This document shows positions 33,952-41,879 of a DNA stretch of 64,000 bases, piece after piece. The notes below the pieces were generated by a model. That model ran no database searches. It was not told the origin of the DNA and saw nothing but the letters and a program-made list of their open reading frames with translations. Position numbers and translations under genes: made by a program. Every line of letters starts with the position of its first letter. The first letter of the stretch is position 1. The DNA is from GWA1-54-12 sp964489845 (GTDB taxonomy: Bacteria > Patescibacteriota > Minisyncoccia > UBA6257 > GWB1-50-10): contig CAZAZV010000001.1 in assembly GCA_964489845.1 (NCBI GenBank), positions 1-64,000 of the forward strand, written 5' to 3'.

Positions 33952-34644
33952 TCAGGATTTCAACCAAATGAGCCATTTCGTCTCAATGTCCTCTAGGGCA
34001 ACGTTGAGAACGTGGTGAAAAGCAAGGTTTATGTCCCCTGTACCTTGCAATGTTTCAAGGATGGCTCCGATAGATTTCGACCCATGCGCTTCCACAAGGT
34101 ATTGGATAAAGCTTCCGGCGAGCGGATAATACTGCGACGGGAGTGTCTCACTCCATGTCTCCCACAAAAGTTGGTGGGTTATATTTGGAATCTCGAACGA
34201 GCGGGCATGCTTTCTCCTGTCCGTACCTGTGCCGTCAAGGTAGACACAGATACCCTCGTCAAAGAATCCGTGAGCGCGCAGGAAACGCGGGTTAACAAGT
34301 TCTCCCAAAAGAATATGAGTGAGCTCGTGCCCAGGTGACTGGTTGATGTGCCCGTGAATCTCCCACTTTGATGCGAAGCATACCGTCGGGGTTATACCAA
34401 TGCTCTGCCCCGCTTGCACGGAAGGGTACACATAAAATGTCGCCAGAGGGGGCTTCACTCCCAAAAGCCGTGCATTTTTCCGGTAGCAAGAAACACGCTC
34501 TTGTATCCATGCCTTGGTGATGGCGAACCCTGGCCAGACACGGAAACGAATGAGAGGTAAATCATATGTTACCCAGTTGTTAAAATATCCCTCGCTCTTT
34601 AGCTGGTCTACCCTCCGCCCCGTTTCTTCGAATCCGGTTTTCAT
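33952..34644 (-). CDS. peptidase-MA-like gluzincin next to the cysteine-rich peptide gene
   Basis: This 230-aa protein has HELTHILLGE near residue 123 (HExxH) and FFDEGICVYLDG about 25 residues later. The Glu of DEG is the usual third ligand in MA-clan gluzincins such as Peptidase_MA_2. The remaining part is helical (YYPLAGSFIQYLVEAHG), as in those domains. There is no signal peptide. ATG 34644 is preferred over TTG 34686. It lies between the SPASM remnant and the peptide gene on the opposite strand and could be a leader peptidase or immunity factor, which is inference. Confidence 0.65.
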   Translation of the reverse strand: MKTGFEETGRRVDQLKSEGYFNNWVTYDLPLIRFRVWPGFAITKAWIQERVSCYRKNARLLGVKPPLATFYVYPSVQAGQSIGITPTVCFASKWEIHGHINQSPGHELTHILLGELVNPRFLRAHGFFDEGICVYLDGTGTDRRKHARSFEIPNITHQLLWETWSETLPSQYYPLAGSFIQYLVEAHGSKSIGAILETLQGTGDINLAFHHVLNVALEDIETKWLIWLKS

Positions 34645-34674
34645 GTGCTTGGTGGTTATTCTAAACACTTGACA

Positions 34675-34719
34675 GCAAGAGTTCAACGGCGTTTGATATT
34701 ACGCAGAGTCAACTCTTGC
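34675..34719. promoter_or_regulatory. inverted repeat in front of the cysteine-rich peptide gene
   Basis: GCAAGAGTT at 34675-34683 is repeated as AACTCTTGC at 34711-34719. It begins directly after a consensus-like TTGACA at 34669-34674. It could be an operator or a leader hairpin. The distance to the start codon (34757) leaves room for the AGGAGG site. Confidence 0.4.
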
Positions 34720-34756
34720 ATAGCCCTTGAAATCAAAACATGAGGAGGAACGGGCA

Positions 34757-34969
34757 ATGATTGAGATCTGCGATTCTCGAACGGGTATTGGGAACGCTCG
34801 CGCTCATATCGTCCCGGTGGTCCGCCAAGCGGTCTTGCCGAAAAGCATCGCGCTTGGCTCAGGAGACGCGTACGGTGTCTGCCACGGCGATGGCTGCAAC
34901 AGCAACATGGGGGATTGCCCCAGCGACGGGAGTTGCGGGCAGGACTGTTCTTGCGGATCCGACACCTGA
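34757..34969 (+). CDS. cysteine-rich RiPP-precursor-like peptide (70 aa)
   Basis: The peptide begins MIEICDSRTGIGNARAHIVP and ends in a Gly/Asp/Ser-rich segment with six cysteines at 42, 47, 54, 60, 64 and 66 (VCHGDGC, GDCPSDGSC, GQDCSCGSDT). A charged leader followed by a small cysteine-dense core is the design of thioether RiPP precursors (ranthipeptides/sactipeptides) acted on by SPASM radical SAM enzymes. A truncated enzyme of that type is 850 bp upstream. TGAGGAGGAACGGGCA gives a perfect Shine-Dalgarno sequence, and a terminator follows 7 nt after the stop. Residues before 42 would be leader. Confidence 0.65.
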   Translation: MIEICDSRTGIGNARAHIVPVVRQAVLPKSIALGSGDAYGVCHGDGCNSNMGDCPSDGSCGQDCSCGSDT

Positions 34970-34976
34970 TGCCCAT

Positions 34977-35006
34977 GGAGTGTGGATGTTTTCCACACTC
35001 CTTTTT
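34977..35006 (+). terminator. terminator of the cysteine-rich peptide gene
   Basis: A 10-bp stem (GGAGTGTGGA/TCCACACTCC) with a TGTTT loop is followed by TTTTT at 35002-35006. This confirms a compact monocistronic unit. Confidence 0.88.
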
Positions 35007-35113
35007 AGTTCACATAACAGGCGTAGCCCAGGAGCCATATACCCAGGACCTGTCTGGGCTTTATACATGGAACAAACTTACCAAATAGAAAGGTTGTTTA
35101 ACGTCCACAATCT

Positions 35114-36514
35114 CTACCTCAACAGTTCTTCAAGTACTTTCCGGGCGGCATCGGGCTCCGCCTGACCGCGCGTTTTCGCCATCACCTGTCCGACAAGAAA
35201 CTGCAATGCCGTTGTTTTGCCTTTCCGGTAATCGGAGACTGCCGAGCTGTTTTCCGCAATGACTTTCTGTGCGACTGCTGCAAGCCCCGCTTCCCCGACG
35301 ACCGCGATTCCCTCCCGCTCGGCGATCGCTCCCGGGTCATCGCCCGTCTCAAGCATTTTCACCAACACGTCTTTCGCAATGCGGCTCGTGAACACTCTCT
35401 CCTCAACCTTCGCGACGAGCGCCGCGAATGATGCGGGAGTAATCCGCATATCTCGGACCGACGAACTCCGCGCTTCCAGAAATCCGCGCAAATCGCTGAT
35501 GAAATAGTGGTAGAGCGTAACCGGAGAAAATCTCCCGTCGATTGCCTTCAGCTCCGACACGGCGTCCTCGTAAAAATCGGCTTCCGCGACGTCCTGCGTA
35601 ACGAGCGCCGCCGCCTCCGCGGCAAGCTCGTACTCTTTCTCGAACCGCTCCCGCTTCGCGCGAGGCAGTTCCGGCAAATCGGCGCGGAGCGCTTCGATAT
35701 CGAACAATGCTCCCGGCACGAACGGCGGCACATCAGGGTCCGGGAAATAGCGATAGTCGTGTGCCGATTCCTTACTCCGCTGCGGGTACGTTTCCTGCTT
35801 CGCGGCGTCCCAGCCGCGCGTTTCTTGAGAAACAACCTTTCCCGCTTCCGCAAACTTCGATTGCCGCTCCGTCTCGTACGCCGCCGCGCCCTCGACTGCC
35901 CGGAACGAGTTGATGTTCTTCACTTCAACCTTGTTCCCTCCACCGACGCTGATGTTCACTTCCACGCGGAGTTCTCCTTGCTCCATATCGGCGTTGCCGA
36001 TCTTGAGATACCGCACGATTTGTTGCAACTCGCGCGCGAACGATGCCGCCTGCGCCGCGCTCGCGATGTCCGGCTCGGTCACGAGTTCCGCCAAGGGAAC
36101 TCCGGCGCGGTTGAAATCAACCAAACTCTTCCCGCCATCGTGAACAAGTTTCCCCGCATCTTCTTCTAGGTGAATGTGATGAATGCGGACACCCTGAAGT
36201 TCGCCGCCCACGACAAGAGGTTCGCTCGATTGGGAAATCTGGTACCCCTTCGGCAAGTCGGGGTAGAAATAGCTCTTCCGGTCGAAATGGGAATGTTCCG
36301 CGACGTGCCCGCCAAGCGCGAGTCCGAGGCGCATGACGGACTCGATCGCCTGCTTGTTCGGCACGGGGAGCGTCCCCGGATGCCCGAGGCAAATCGGGCA
36401 TACGTTCACGTTCGGATGCTTCTCATGAGAATCGTTGCGACACCCGCAGAACATCTTCGTCTCCGTCGCGAGTTCAATGTGCATCTCGAGGCCGATCTTC
36501 GGAGTCATACCCAT
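35114..36514 (-). CDS. gatB: aspartyl/glutamyl-tRNA amidotransferase subunit B
   Basis: This 466-aa kinase-like subunit of GatCAB activates Glu-tRNA-Gln or Asp-tRNA-Asn. Its parts are IGLEMHIEL, a zinc site CGC ... CPICLGHPG, FDRKSYFYPDLPKGYQISQ, and RVEVNISVGG. The C-terminal YqeY-like tail (about 400-466; TALQFLVGQVMAKTRGQ) contacts tRNA. GatA and GatC are not in this window. The start MGMTPK at 36514 is chosen; MTPK 36508 is possible. No clear Shine-Dalgarno sequence. Confidence 0.95.
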   Translation of the reverse strand: MGMTPKIGLEMHIELATETKMFCGCRNDSHEKHPNVNVCPICLGHPGTLPVPNKQAIESVMRLGLALGGHVAEHSHFDRKSYFYPDLPKGYQISQSSEPLVVGGELQGVRIHHIHLEEDAGKLVHDGGKSLVDFNRAGVPLAELVTEPDIASAAQAASFARELQQIVRYLKIGNADMEQGELRVEVNISVGGGNKVEVKNINSFRAVEGAAAYETERQSKFAEAGKVVSQETRGWDAAKQETYPQRSKESAHDYRYFPDPDVPPFVPGALFDIEALRADLPELPRAKRERFEKEYELAAEAAALVTQDVAEADFYEDAVSELKAIDGRFSPVTLYHYFISDLRGFLEARSSSVRDMRITPASFAALVAKVEERVFTSRIAKDVLVKMLETGDDPGAIAEREGIAVVGEAGLAAVAQKVIAENSSAVSDYRKGKTTALQFLVGQVMAKTRGQAEPDAARKVLEELLR

Positions 36515-36525
36515 AGAATAAATTT

Positions 36526-36547
36526 CGGGTTGCCAAAAAGCAACCCG
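36526..36547 (-). terminator. hairpin between rplK and gatB, weak terminator or attenuator
   Basis: An 8-bp stem (CGGGTTGC/GCAACCCG) with a 6-nt loop lies in the 61-bp gap. It is followed on the minus strand by AAATTTATTC rather than a pure T-run, so termination is probably partial. Confidence 0.4.
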
Positions 36548-36575
36548 GAACTCGTTCACGAGAGCGGCATCGGGG

Positions 36576-36998
36576 TTATTCGACCCTGATGCCCATATTC
36601 TTCGCGGTTCCCTCGATAATCCGCATTGCGGCGTCGATGTCGTGAGCGTTCAGGTCCTGCAGCTTCCGCTCCGCGATCGCGCGGACGTCAGCACGCGTCA
36701 CGTTCCCCACCTGCTTCGTCGACGGATTGGAAGAACCCTTTTCGATACCCGCCGCCTTCTTCAGGAGGTATGCCGCCGGCGGCGACTTAAGCACGAAGTC
36801 AAAGCTCCGGTCCTCGTACACAGTGATTTCCACCGGCACGATGTCTCCCCCCATTTCCTTCGTCGCCTCGTTGAACTTGCTGCAAAACTCGCCGAGGTTC
36901 GCGCCGTGCTGGCCCAAGGCCGGACCGACCGGCGGTGCCGGGTTCGCGGCTCCCGCGGGAATTTGAAGCTTCAAAATTGTTTTTATTTTTTTCGCCAT
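36576..36998 (-). CDS. rplK: 50S ribosomal protein uL11
   Basis: This 140-aa protein has the conserved LQIPAGAANPAPPVGPALGQHG N-domain. The C-domain (about 70-140) binds 23S rRNA at the GTPase-associated centre, with KKAAGIEKGSSNP and NAHDIDAAMRIIEGTAKNMG. It follows nusG by 5 nt in the usual secE-nusG-rplK order. rplA is not downstream; gatB follows instead. Confidence 0.97.
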   Translation of the reverse strand: MAKKIKTILKLQIPAGAANPAPPVGPALGQHGANLGEFCSKFNEATKEMGGDIVPVEITVYEDRSFDFVLKSPPAAYLLKKAAGIEKGSSNPSTKQVGNVTRADVRAIAERKLQDLNAHDIDAAMRIIEGTAKNMGIRVE

Positions 36999-37003
36999 GG
37001 ATT

Positions 37004-37576
37004 TTAAATCTTCTCTACCTGCAACGTATCCAGTTCGACCGTCGTGTCGCGTCCGAAAATCGGAACCGCAACCTTCACCCTTCCCCGCGCCTCGTCGATG
37101 CCGCTCACCTTCCCGTCATAATCTTTGAACGGCCCGTCGATAATGCGCACCGACTCGTTCACCTTCAGGTCAATCTTGTGCGTCGGCTCGCGGTCTTTCG
37201 TCCGCATCATAATGTCATCGACTTCCTCGCGCGACAAGGGCGTCGGGTGCGTCGGGTCCGCGCCCACGAAACCGGTCACTCGCGGCGTGTTCCGCACGAC
37301 GTACCATGAATCCTGGTCGAGCACCATGTCGACGAGCACGTAGCCGGGGTAGATTTTTTCTTCGACTACCTTGCGCTTCCCGCTCCTGATTTTCGCCCGC
37401 ACCTCTTTCGGAACGATGACGTTGAAAATCTTGTCACCCATGTCAAGCGACTCGACGCGTTGCGCTAGATAGCGCGCGACGGCGTCCTCGTACCCGACAT
37501 ACGTGTGCACGGCGTACCAGTGCCGCTCCTGTTTCTCTTCTTCTCCCGCTTCAAGGATGTTGTTTCTTCCTGGCAT
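37004..37576 (-). CDS. nusG: transcription termination/antitermination factor NusG
   Basis: This 190-aa protein has the NGN domain (HWYAVHTYVGYEDAVARYL, KIYPGYVLVDMVL) and a KOW domain (NESVRIIDGPFKDYDGKV). It has a charged N-terminal extension of about 18 residues. It binds RNA polymerase and couples transcription to Rho or to ribosomes. It lies 12 nt after secE. Confidence 0.96.
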   Translation of the reverse strand: MPGRNNILEAGEEEKQERHWYAVHTYVGYEDAVARYLAQRVESLDMGDKIFNVIVPKEVRAKIRSGKRKVVEEKIYPGYVLVDMVLDQDSWYVVRNTPRVTGFVGADPTHPTPLSREEVDDIMMRTKDREPTHKIDLKVNESVRIIDGPFKDYDGKVSGIDEARGRVKVAVPIFGRDTTVELDTLQVEKI

Positions 37577-37588
37577 AGACGCATCGCG

Positions 37589-37783
37589 TTATCCTCCCAC
37601 GACCTGTTTCAAGAGCCCGGTAAAGACGTAGTCCAAAAACCCGAGGAAAAACGCGAGACTGACGGAAAACACGACGATGAACATCGTGTAGCGAAATGTC
37701 TCCTGACGCGAAGGCCAGCTCACTCGCTTCAGTTCCGCGTACGCTTCCTTTAGGAATTGCCGTATCTTTTCCATAAAAGCCAT
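37589..37783 (-). CDS. secE: preprotein translocase subunit SecE
   Basis: This 64-aa protein shows the SecE core: an amphipathic helix EAYAELKRVSWPSRQET and one TM helix (about residues 32-54). It is an essential stabiliser of SecY. The ATG at 37783 lies 8 nt after a TATAGT -10 box (37792-37797), suggesting near-leaderless mRNA; ATG 37774 is an alternative. Confidence 0.92.
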   Translation of the reverse strand: MAFMEKIRQFLKEAYAELKRVSWPSRQETFRYTMFIVVFSVSLAFFLGFLDYVFTGLLKQVVGG

Positions 37784-37804
37784 CAAACGGTACTATAGAA
37801 ACCG

Positions 37805-39733
37805 CTACACGTCAAGATTTTGCACCGATTTCGCGTGCGCTTGGATAAAGCGCTTCCGCGGCTCAACTTCATCACCCATCAACGTGTCGAAGAGCGTGTC
37901 GGCCGCTTCGGCATCCTCGATTGCGACGCGCTTCAACAAGCGATGTGCCGGATCCATCGTCGTTTCCCACAGCTGCTCCGGATTCATCTCGCCGAGACCC
38001 TTGTACCGCTGGATACTCGCATCCTCACCGAACGTTTTCACAAGCTTATCGCGCTCGTCGTCGGTGTACGCGTACTCGAATTGCTTCCCCTTCTGCACGC
38101 GGTACAGCGGCGGCTGGGCGATGTACAAGTGTCCGCTCTCGATAACGGGGAGGAAGTAGCGGAAAAAGAGCGTGAGGAGCAGCGTCCGGATGTGCGCGCC
38201 GTCGGTGTCGGCATCGGTCATGATAATCACCTTGTGGTACCGGAGCTTCGAAACGTCAAAGTTCTCGGCGATCGCCGTGCCGAGCGCGATGATAAGCGAT
38301 TTGATTTCGTTGTTCTTCAGCATCCGGTCGATGCGCGATTTCTCGATGTTCAAAATTTTCCCTCGCAGGGGCAGGATCGCCTGCGTCCGCCGGTCGCGTC
38401 CGCTCTTCGCGCTCCCGCCGGCGCTGTCGCCCTCCACGATAAACAGTTCGGATTCTTCCGCCTTGCGCGACACGCAATCGGCAAGTTTGCCCGGCAAGGA
38501 CAATCCCTCAAGCGCACCTTTCCGCAAAACGGTTTCCTTCGCCGCCTTTGCCGCCCGCCGCGCCTTTGCCGCAAGCAGGTTTTTTTCGATAATACGCCGC
38601 GCATCCTGTGCGTGCGCCTCGAGATACTCCATGAGCGCCTCGTTCACCACCGTTTCCACCGCCCGCCGCGCTTCCGGATTCCCCAGACGCGCCTTGGTTT
38701 GCCCCTCGAACTGCGGCTCGCGCAGCTTCACTGAAACGGCGGCGACAAGCCCTTCCCGCACGTCATCGCCGCTCAAGTTCTCGTCCTTGTCCTTCACGAA
38801 TTCCGCCTTCCGCGCGTAGTCGTTCAGCGTCCGCGTAATCGCCGAGCGGAAACCGGTGAGGTGCGTGCCGCCGTCGGGAGTGTAAATGTTGTTCGCGAAT
38901 GCCATCTCTTGGCTCTCGACGTCATCCGTATACACGAACGCGACTTCCACTTCGACACCCGTCTCCTGGTGCTCCCCGTGTACGTAGAACAGCGTGTCCT
39001 GCAGCTTCGTCGCGTCTTGAGCGAGATATTCGAGGTACGACGCAAGGCCGCCTTCGAAGTAGAAACCGTACGAAACCGGCGTCTCGGCGCGCTCGTCGCG
39101 CACGTCGATGTGCACTCCTTTCGTGAGGTACGCCTGCTGACGCAGGTGATTCACGATTTTCTTGTAGTCGAAAGTCGTCGAGGAAAAAATCGTATTGTCG
39201 GGCGTGAACGTCACCGAGGTACCGGTGTGCCCGCAGGCGCCCACCTTCTTCACGGCGGCGACGGGAACGCCGCGCTTGTACTCTTGTGCGTATCGATTGC
39301 CGTCACGGCACACTTCGATGCGCAGCTCCGTCGACAGCGCGTTCACCACCGACACGCCGACGCCGTGGAGGCCGCCGGCAACCTTGTACGACTCGCCGCC
39401 GAATTTGCCGCCGGCGTGGAGCGTCGTCATGACGGTTTCCAAAGCCGACTTGCCGCTCTGCTTGTGCTTCTCGACCGGGATACCGCGCCCGTCATCCGTG
39501 ACGCGTACCCAATCGTCCGGCAGGAGCGTGACGGAAATCGTCTTGGCGTATCCAGCCATCGCTTCATCGATGCTGTTGTCGATGACTTCCCACACGAGGT
39601 GGTGCAACCCCTCCGTACCCGTCGTGCCGATATACATCCCCGGCCGTTTTCTGACCGGCTCAAGCCCTTCCAATATGTAAATATCCTCGGCGGTGTAGTG
39701 GTTGTCCGAAGTTTTCTTGGGTTTCTCTTTCAT
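37805..39733 (-). CDS. gyrB: DNA gyrase subunit B
   Basis: This 642-aa ATPase subunit has the GHKL N-domain (EVIDNSIDEAMAGY, VTDDGRGIPVEKH, GGLHGVGVSVVNAL). The transducer and the TOPRIM domain follow (ELFIVEGDSAGGSAKSGRD, IMTDADTDGAHI). The C-terminal IQRYKGLGEMNPEQLWETTMDP completes it. Length is typical of the 640-aa short GyrB. The in-frame TTG at 39742 is less likely than ATG 39733. gyrA is not in this window. Confidence 0.97.
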   Translation of the reverse strand: MKEKPKKTSDNHYTAEDIYILEGLEPVRKRPGMYIGTTGTEGLHHLVWEVIDNSIDEAMAGYAKTISVTLLPDDWVRVTDDGRGIPVEKHKQSGKSALETVMTTLHAGGKFGGESYKVAGGLHGVGVSVVNALSTELRIEVCRDGNRYAQEYKRGVPVAAVKKVGACGHTGTSVTFTPDNTIFSSTTFDYKKIVNHLRQQAYLTKGVHIDVRDERAETPVSYGFYFEGGLASYLEYLAQDATKLQDTLFYVHGEHQETGVEVEVAFVYTDDVESQEMAFANNIYTPDGGTHLTGFRSAITRTLNDYARKAEFVKDKDENLSGDDVREGLVAAVSVKLREPQFEGQTKARLGNPEARRAVETVVNEALMEYLEAHAQDARRIIEKNLLAAKARRAAKAAKETVLRKGALEGLSLPGKLADCVSRKAEESELFIVEGDSAGGSAKSGRDRRTQAILPLRGKILNIEKSRIDRMLKNNEIKSLIIALGTAIAENFDVSKLRYHKVIIMTDADTDGAHIRTLLLTLFFRYFLPVIESGHLYIAQPPLYRVQKGKQFEYAYTDDERDKLVKTFGEDASIQRYKGLGEMNPEQLWETTMDPAHRLLKRVAIEDAEAADTLFDTLMGDEVEPRKRFIQAHAKSVQNLDV

Positions 39734-39742
39734 GGCCGTCAA

Positions 39743-39823
39743 TCAACACGGCATCCCGCCGGGGCGGGACACCACATACCTCTAGTGTACCGCAAAACAA
39801 CCCCACGGTCTACTTCAAAAAAC
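39743..39823. other. gyrB upstream region, non-coding
   Basis: About 80 bp before the rpmE promoter holds a GC-rich hairpin (CCCGCC/GGCGGG near 39755-39768). Otherwise I see nothing. Confidence 0.4.
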
Positions 39824-39852
39824 TTGACCACCGAGCCCGTAAATGCCACAAT
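39824..39852 (+). promoter_or_regulatory. promoter of the structured leader and rpmE-rplY-prfA
   Basis: TTGACC at 39824-39829 and CACAAT at 39847-39852 have a 17-bp spacer. Transcription would start at about 39860, exactly at the 5' strand of helix P1 of the leader RNA. Confidence 0.65.
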
Positions 39853-39860
39853 GAACCCGT

Positions 39861-39994
39861 TATACCCAGTAATACAACTTCGACCAGCTGAAGCTGGGAC
39901 TGGGAAAACACGCCATATAAAGGTTAGAAACGCAAAGCTTTAAACTGACTTCAAAAGTTTTCCGAGAGGAAAGTCGAAGTTAATATACTTGGGT
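39861..39994 (+). ncRNA. candidate structured leader RNA (copy 1), upstream of rpmE
   Basis: The fold is deduced by comparison with copy 2 at 50692. Outer helix P1 pairs ACCCA (39864-39868) with TGGGT (39990-39994), followed after an internal loop by AACTTCGAC (39876-39884) with GTCGAAGTT (39973-39981). Inside are hairpin CAGC-TGAA-GCTG (39885-39896), a conserved unpaired AAAGGTTA (39919-39926) and hairpin TTTCC-GAGA-GGAAA with a GNRA loop. The rpmE ATG follows P1 directly, so folding could control initiation. No Rfam family was recognised from memory. Confidence 0.7.
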
Positions 39995-40249
39995 ATGAAA
40001 GACAAGATACATCCGAAATACTACGAGCAGGCGACGATCACCTGCGCGTGCGGGAACGTGCTGACCGTCGGCGCCACGAAGGAAAAGATGGAAATCGAAG
40101 TGTGCGGCAACTGCCACCCGTTCTACACCGGCAAGAAACAGCTCATCGACACCGCCGGGCGGGCGGAGAAGTTCAAGACGCGGCAGGCGAAGGCGAAAGC
40201 AAAGCCGATAAAGAAGGGTCGGGTAACTAAAAGGGCAAAGAAGAGTTAA
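39995..40249 (+). CDS. rpmE: 50S ribosomal protein bL31
   Basis: This 84-aa protein starts MKDKIHPKYYEQATITCACG. The zinc-type cysteines are C-A-C and CGNCHPFYTGKKQ, followed by a basic tail. The start ATG lies directly behind the structured leader and there is no nearby exposed Shine-Dalgarno sequence. It is first in the operon with rplY and prfA. Confidence 0.95.
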   Translation: MKDKIHPKYYEQATITCACGNVLTVGATKEKMEIEVCGNCHPFYTGKKQLIDTAGRAEKFKTRQAKAKAKPIKKGRVTKRAKKS

Positions 40250-40285
40250 CGTTTCATTTTGCGCTTTACATTTTGCGCTTGAAAT

Positions 40286-40939
40286 ATGTCCATCACGCTC
40301 ACAGCCCAAAAACGGGACCTGCTCGGTAAAAAGGTGAGGCAGCTCCGCAAGAACGGACTCATCCCCGCCGAGCTCTTCGGACCGAAAACGAAGAATCAGC
40401 ACCTCTCCGTCCCGGAGAAGGAATTCAGTCGCGCATTCAAGGAAGCCGGCACGAACACCGTCGTCGACATTGCGATAGAGGGAGAGAAAGAACCAGTCTC
40501 CGTCTTCATCTACGACGTGCAAACGGACACTATCACGAAGCGTCCGCTCCACATCGACCTGTACCAGGTCCGCAAAGACGTGAAATCGCACGCGACAGTC
40601 CCGCTCGTATTCATCGGCACGGCCCCCATTGAGAAGAAGGATTGCATCGTAGTCCACGTCGTCGACGAGCTCGTGGTTGAGGCGTTCCCCCAGGATATGC
40701 CGCACGAGATAACCGTCGACGTATCGTTGCTGCAAAACGAAGGCGACGTCATTACCCTGAAGGACCTCAAGCTTCCGAAACACATCGATATCGACGCAGA
40801 ACCTGACCTTGTCATCGTGACGACCGAAGCGAAGCGGGCTGAAGAAAAAGCAGAAGCCCCGGCGACGGAAACGGAAGCGACCGCCACAGCGGAGACCGCG
40901 AAGGAAACTTCGGCGGAAGAAGACGAATCCGGCGACTAA
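40286..40939 (+). CDS. rplY: 50S ribosomal protein bL25 (Ctc type)
   Basis: This 217-aa protein has the 5S-rRNA-binding L25 domain (about residues 4-90; AQKRDLLGKKVRQLRKNGLIPA) and the beta-rich TL5/Ctc C-domain (about 95-185; VPLVFIGTAPIEKKDC). An acidic Ala/Glu/Thr tail ends it. It lies 36 nt after rpmE and 3 nt before prfA. Confidence 0.94.
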   Translation: MSITLTAQKRDLLGKKVRQLRKNGLIPAELFGPKTKNQHLSVPEKEFSRAFKEAGTNTVVDIAIEGEKEPVSVFIYDVQTDTITKRPLHIDLYQVRKDVKSHATVPLVFIGTAPIEKKDCIVVHVVDELVVEAFPQDMPHEITVDVSLLQNEGDVITLKDLKLPKHIDIDAEPDLVIVTTEAKRAEEKAEAPATETEATATAETAKETSAEEDESGD

Positions 40940-40942
40940 GGC

Positions 40943-41677
40943 ATGTCCTCACCTATCAATAAAATCGTGCTGGAGGTCCGTGCCGGCACGGGCGGCGAAG
41001 AAGCTGCGCTCTTTGCGGCGGACCTCGTCCGCATGTACGAGAAATACGCCGCTTCCAAGGGCTGGGTATTCGAAAAACGGGATGCCTCTTTGAGCGAGGA
41101 GGGTGGCTACAAAACCTTCATCGCGGAGGTGAGGGGGCAGGGCGTGTACGACGCGCTCCGCTTCGAGTCGGGCGTCCACCGGGTACAGCGGGTTCCCAAA
41201 ACGGAGGCGAGCGGCAGGATTCACACCTCGACCGCTTCCATCGCCGTCTTGCCGATTGTCCCCCAGGAAGAACTGCAGCTCAATCCGTCGGATGTGGAAA
41301 TGACATTCGCCCGCTCGTCGGGTCCCGGCGGGCAGAACGCGAACAAAGTTGAAACCTCCGTCCGCCTCGTGCACAAGCCGACGGGAATCGTCGTCTCATC
41401 GCAAGCGGAGCGCTCGCAGGCGCGCAACCGCGAGCGGGCAATGGAAATGCTCCGCGCGAAACTGTACGAAATGCGCGAAGCGGAGCGTCAGGCGGAAATC
41501 GGCTCGACACGCAAGGAACAAATCGGGAGCGGTGAACGAGCCGAAAAAATACGGACGTATAATTTCCCGCAAAACCGCATCACCGACCACCGCATCGGGA
41601 AAAAATGGCAGCAGCTCGACCGGATCATGAACGGGGACCTGGACCTCGTCGTCCGCGCATTTTCTCAAAGAGCGTAG
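40943..41677 (+). CDS. prfA: short peptide chain release factor RF-1, lacking domain 1
   Basis: This 244-aa protein starts at the beginning of domain 2 (IVLEVRAGTGGEEAALFAAD). It keeps the codon-recognition region (HRVQRVPKTEASGRIHTS, PxT as P-K-T, the RF-1 type for UAA/UAG), the catalytic loop SSGPGGQNANK, and the C-terminal ITDHRIGKKW. Typical RF-1 has about 105 more N-terminal residues. Domain 1 contacts the stalk base and is also the PrmC/RF3 interface, so release may be modified. The last residues FSQRA are encoded in the first unit of a 64-bp tandem repeat. Confidence 0.92.
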   Translation: MSSPINKIVLEVRAGTGGEEAALFAADLVRMYEKYAASKGWVFEKRDASLSEEGGYKTFIAEVRGQGVYDALRFESGVHRVQRVPKTEASGRIHTSTASIAVLPIVPQEELQLNPSDVEMTFARSSGPGGQNANKVETSVRLVHKPTGIVVSSQAERSQARNRERAMEMLRAKLYEMREAERQAEIGSTRKEQIGSGERAEKIRTYNFPQNRITDHRIGKKWQQLDRIMNGDLDLVVRAFSQRA

Positions 41678-41779
41678 CGATTTGGAAGAAAATGCAGCGT
41701 CCCGAGCGAAGCCGAGGGGCTACCTTTCTCAAAGAGCGTAGCGATTTGGAAGAAAATGCAGCGTCCCGAGCGAAGCCGA
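41661..41779. repeat. 64-bp tandem repeat array, left part
   Basis: Two units (41661-41724 and 41725 onward) are nearly identical: TTTCTCAAAGAGCGTAGCGA followed by TTTGGAAGAAAATGCAGCG and a CCCGAGCGAAGCCGAGG tail. The prfA stop TAG lies within the first unit. The second unit runs into the assembly gap, so the copy number is unknown. Confidence 0.92.
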
Positions 41780-41879
41780 NNNNNNNNNNNNNNNNNNNNN
41801 NNNNNNNNNNNNNNNNNNNNNNNNNNNNNNNNNNNNNNNNNNNNNNNNNNNNNNNNNNNNNNNNNNNNNNNNNNNNNNN
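41780..41879. other. scaffold gap (100 N)
   Basis: Exactly 100 unknown bases interrupt the tandem repeat. The round number shows a placeholder, so the true length is unknown. It very likely contains more repeat units. Confidence 0.98.

Noticed and set aside
34727..34756. Ten-codon N-terminal extension of the cysteine-rich peptide (MKSKHEEERA)
   Set aside because: This extension spans the AGGAGG ribosome site; ATG 34757 with ideal spacing is the better start.
41661..41779. CRISPR array at the assembly gap
   Set aside because: The whole 64-bp unit is repeated with no variable spacers, so it is a tandem repeat.
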